From the NCBI GenBank assembly GCA_021811505.1, contig JAJZOM010000265.1, positions 1 to 6,066 of the forward strand: DNA of 6,066 nt. The letters are read 5' to 3'. The position numbers and the translations under genes are program-made. Source of the DNA: Thermoplasmata archaeon (GTDB lineage Archaea; Thermoplasmatota; Thermoplasmata; Thermoplasmatales; Thermoplasmataceae). The notes beneath the pieces are model-generated. The model had not been told where the DNA came from. It searched no databases and saw only the letters and a list, made by a program, of their open reading frames with translations. Positions 4,894-6,066 of the stretch are shown here, in pieces. The first letter of the stretch is position 1. Each line of letters starts with the position of its first letter.

Positions 4894-6066
4894 GTGTTTG
4901 CACAGAGGTCCCCGATCATAATTATTCAGAACGTAATTGGGGCAATATTTGGATATGTTGGGCTATTCTTCATTCTCAGGTATGTTGGAAGCAGTGCCTG
5001 GGGATTTGTGGCATTCGGTATCGGTTTTGTTGGAATCCTCTCCCTATTCGGGGATCTCGGTTTCTCGACTGCCCACACAATCAAGATATCGGAAGGGGAA
5101 GATTTGGGGGTATGCAATGGGACATTTCTTTTCATTAAGTTGATACTTGGGGGACTTTTTGTCGGTTTAGTCCTAGGATCATTGCAATTGTGGACTGTGG
5201 TCTTACATCGTGGTTTCGAATCTCCTGTTGAATACTGGATCATACTTTCACTAATTCCATATTTCTTTTTCCAGAATTTCATTGGGTTCACTACAACATA
5301 TTTCAGGGCAACCCTGAAATCAATGAGAGCATCTATCCCTCCACTGATAGAGGCAATGGTGCGCAATTCCCTTTTCATTTCTCTGGGAATCGTAATGTAC
5401 CTTCATTTACCATTCATAAATCAATATTATGCCACCCTGGTTATTTCATCAACATACAGTTTTTCCTATACCGTTTATTTTCTTGTATCCGTTTTTCTCG
5501 GTAGACCGTGGAATGTAAAACGCCCGACCAGAAGAATGTTAAAGTCGTATTCTACACTTGCCCTGCCATTGATGTTTGTGGCATCGGTATCTGTTATCAG
5601 TGGAAACATAGATAAGGTGTTTATCCAGTTCTTCTGGCATGCGAATCCCACTGGAGCTTTCTTTACCAGCCAGCAGATTTCATCCCTGATAATAACACTG
5701 GGTTCATCGCTGACCGTATTCTTTCTCCCTCTTCTTATCAGATACGAGAAGAATCACGGCAAAGACGTTCACAATAAATCAGTTTTTGAATTTGAGAGGT
5801 TGAGTTCCCTTTACATATTGCCTTTTGTAGTTGCAATGGCCATACTTTCACCTTACGTACTTAACATCTTCAGCGCTGCATATCTTCCGTATGGGCTGAT
5901 GCTAAGCCTGCTCTCCCTTAGGGCATATTTAGGCGTCATAAATGCCCCATATATCTCCTCCATAGTGAGTCGGTCAAGAACAAAGTTAATTGCCACTATT
6001 GATACAGTCATGATTTTTCTCAACATTGCCCTGATCTCAGTTTTTGTTCCCCCTTCGGTATTAGGG
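4894..6066 (+). CDS. Wzx/RfbX-type polysaccharide or lipid-oligosaccharide flippase (3' partial)
   Basis: An open frame of 391 codons runs from a GTG to the last base; family members are about 450-500 residues, so roughly the last fifth is missing. The frame is closed upstream by TAA at 4858-4860 and GTG is the only conventional start before the first helix; the TATA spacing agrees. The protein is strongly hydrophobic, with about ten visible helices. It shows the MOP/MATE-like flippase layout: an N-terminal helix ending 'FFILRYVGSSAWGFVAFG', then 'LSLFGDLGFSTA' (50-60) after helix 2, and mid-protein 'GNIDKVFIQFF' (237-247). After that come 'TGAFFTSQQISSL' (253-265) and 'FFLPLLIRYEKNHGK' (276-290), the usual 'G-x-Y ... 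P.l' segment. Such proteins move lipid-linked sugars across the membrane for surface glycan or N-glycan assembly. The exact substrate is unknown. The position near a glycoprotein gene is suggestive only. Confidence 0.85.
   Translation, partial: MFAQRSPIIIIQNVIGAIFGYVGLFFILRYVGSSAWGFVAFGIGFVGILSLFGDLGFSTAHTIKISEGEDLGVCNGTFLFIKLILGGLFVGLVLGSLQLWTVVLHRGFESPVEYWIILSLIPYFFFQNFIGFTTTYFRATLKSMRASIPPLIEAMVRNSLFISLGIVMYLHLPFINQYYATLVISSTYSFSYTVYFLVSVFLGRPWNVKRPTRRMLKSYSTLALPLMFVASVSVISGNIDKVFIQFFWHANPTGAFFTSQQISSLIITLGSSLTVFFLPLLIRYEKNHGKDVHNKSVFEFERLSSLYILPFVVAMAILSPYVLNIFSAAYLPYGLMLSLLSLRAYLGVINAPYISSIVSRSRTKLIATIDTVMIFLNIALISVFVPPSVLG

Noticed and set aside
4860..5138. Forward open frame starting at the ATG at 4860
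   Set aside because: The protein is Trp/Cys/His-rich with no family resemblance and overlaps, in another frame, the long flippase frame, which shows consistent membrane-protein coding.
4926..5378. Reverse-strand open frame opposite the flippase
   Set aside because: It is Pro/Lys/Thr-rich with no recognisable domain, and is antisense to a well-supported gene.

Overview
The window most resembles the chromosome of a thermoacidophilic euryarchaeon of the Thermoplasmata (Thermoplasma/Ferroplasma/Cuniculiplasma type). The evidence is as follows. AT-rich TATA-like boxes sit about 26-29 nt upstream of three start codons, as expected for leaderless archaeal transcripts. Arginine is mostly AGA/AGG. 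There is a sequon-dense surface protein with the 'ETGL..G..W...NG' repeat typical of that group, and a DUF77/MTH1187-type small protein. The class-level assignment is an inference; no rRNA or other marker gene is present. All six genes are on the + strand.

Layout. (1) 1-1425: the 3' part of a large cell-surface glycoprotein gene, with two diverged tandem beta-domains, one membrane anchor and a short cytosolic zinc-ribbon-like tail. (2) 1598-2359: a two-gene unit encoding an MTH1187-family thiamine-binding-type protein and, 18 bp later, a GmhB-like HAD phosphatase. A perfect 16-bp palindrome spans the junction and contains the ribosome-binding site of the second gene. A T-run terminator candidate follows. 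(3) 2508-4792: an MFS (DHA2/EmrB-like, 14-helix) exporter followed, with a 4-bp ATGA overlap, by a MarR-family regulator. This is a classic exporter/regulator pair. (4) 4894-6066: the 5' part (391 codons) of a Wzx/RfbX-type polysaccharide or lipid-oligosaccharide flippase with a GTG start. It runs off the window edge.

How the genes may work together. The surface glycoprotein, the GmhB-like phosphatase (a step in nucleotide-activated heptose synthesis in characterised systems) and the flippase fit a loose cell-envelope glycan theme, but they lie in separate transcription units and a shared pathway is only an inference. The MFS-MarR pair is most simply a self-regulated efflux module. I see no transposon, CRISPR array, RNA gene or phage feature, and nothing that compels a claim of a new multi-gene system. 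The most unusual items are the surface protein with an intracellular CxxC/CxxC module, the palindrome over the phosphatase ribosome-binding site, and the altered acidic motif of the phosphatase. No gene-free stretch exceeds about 170 bp.
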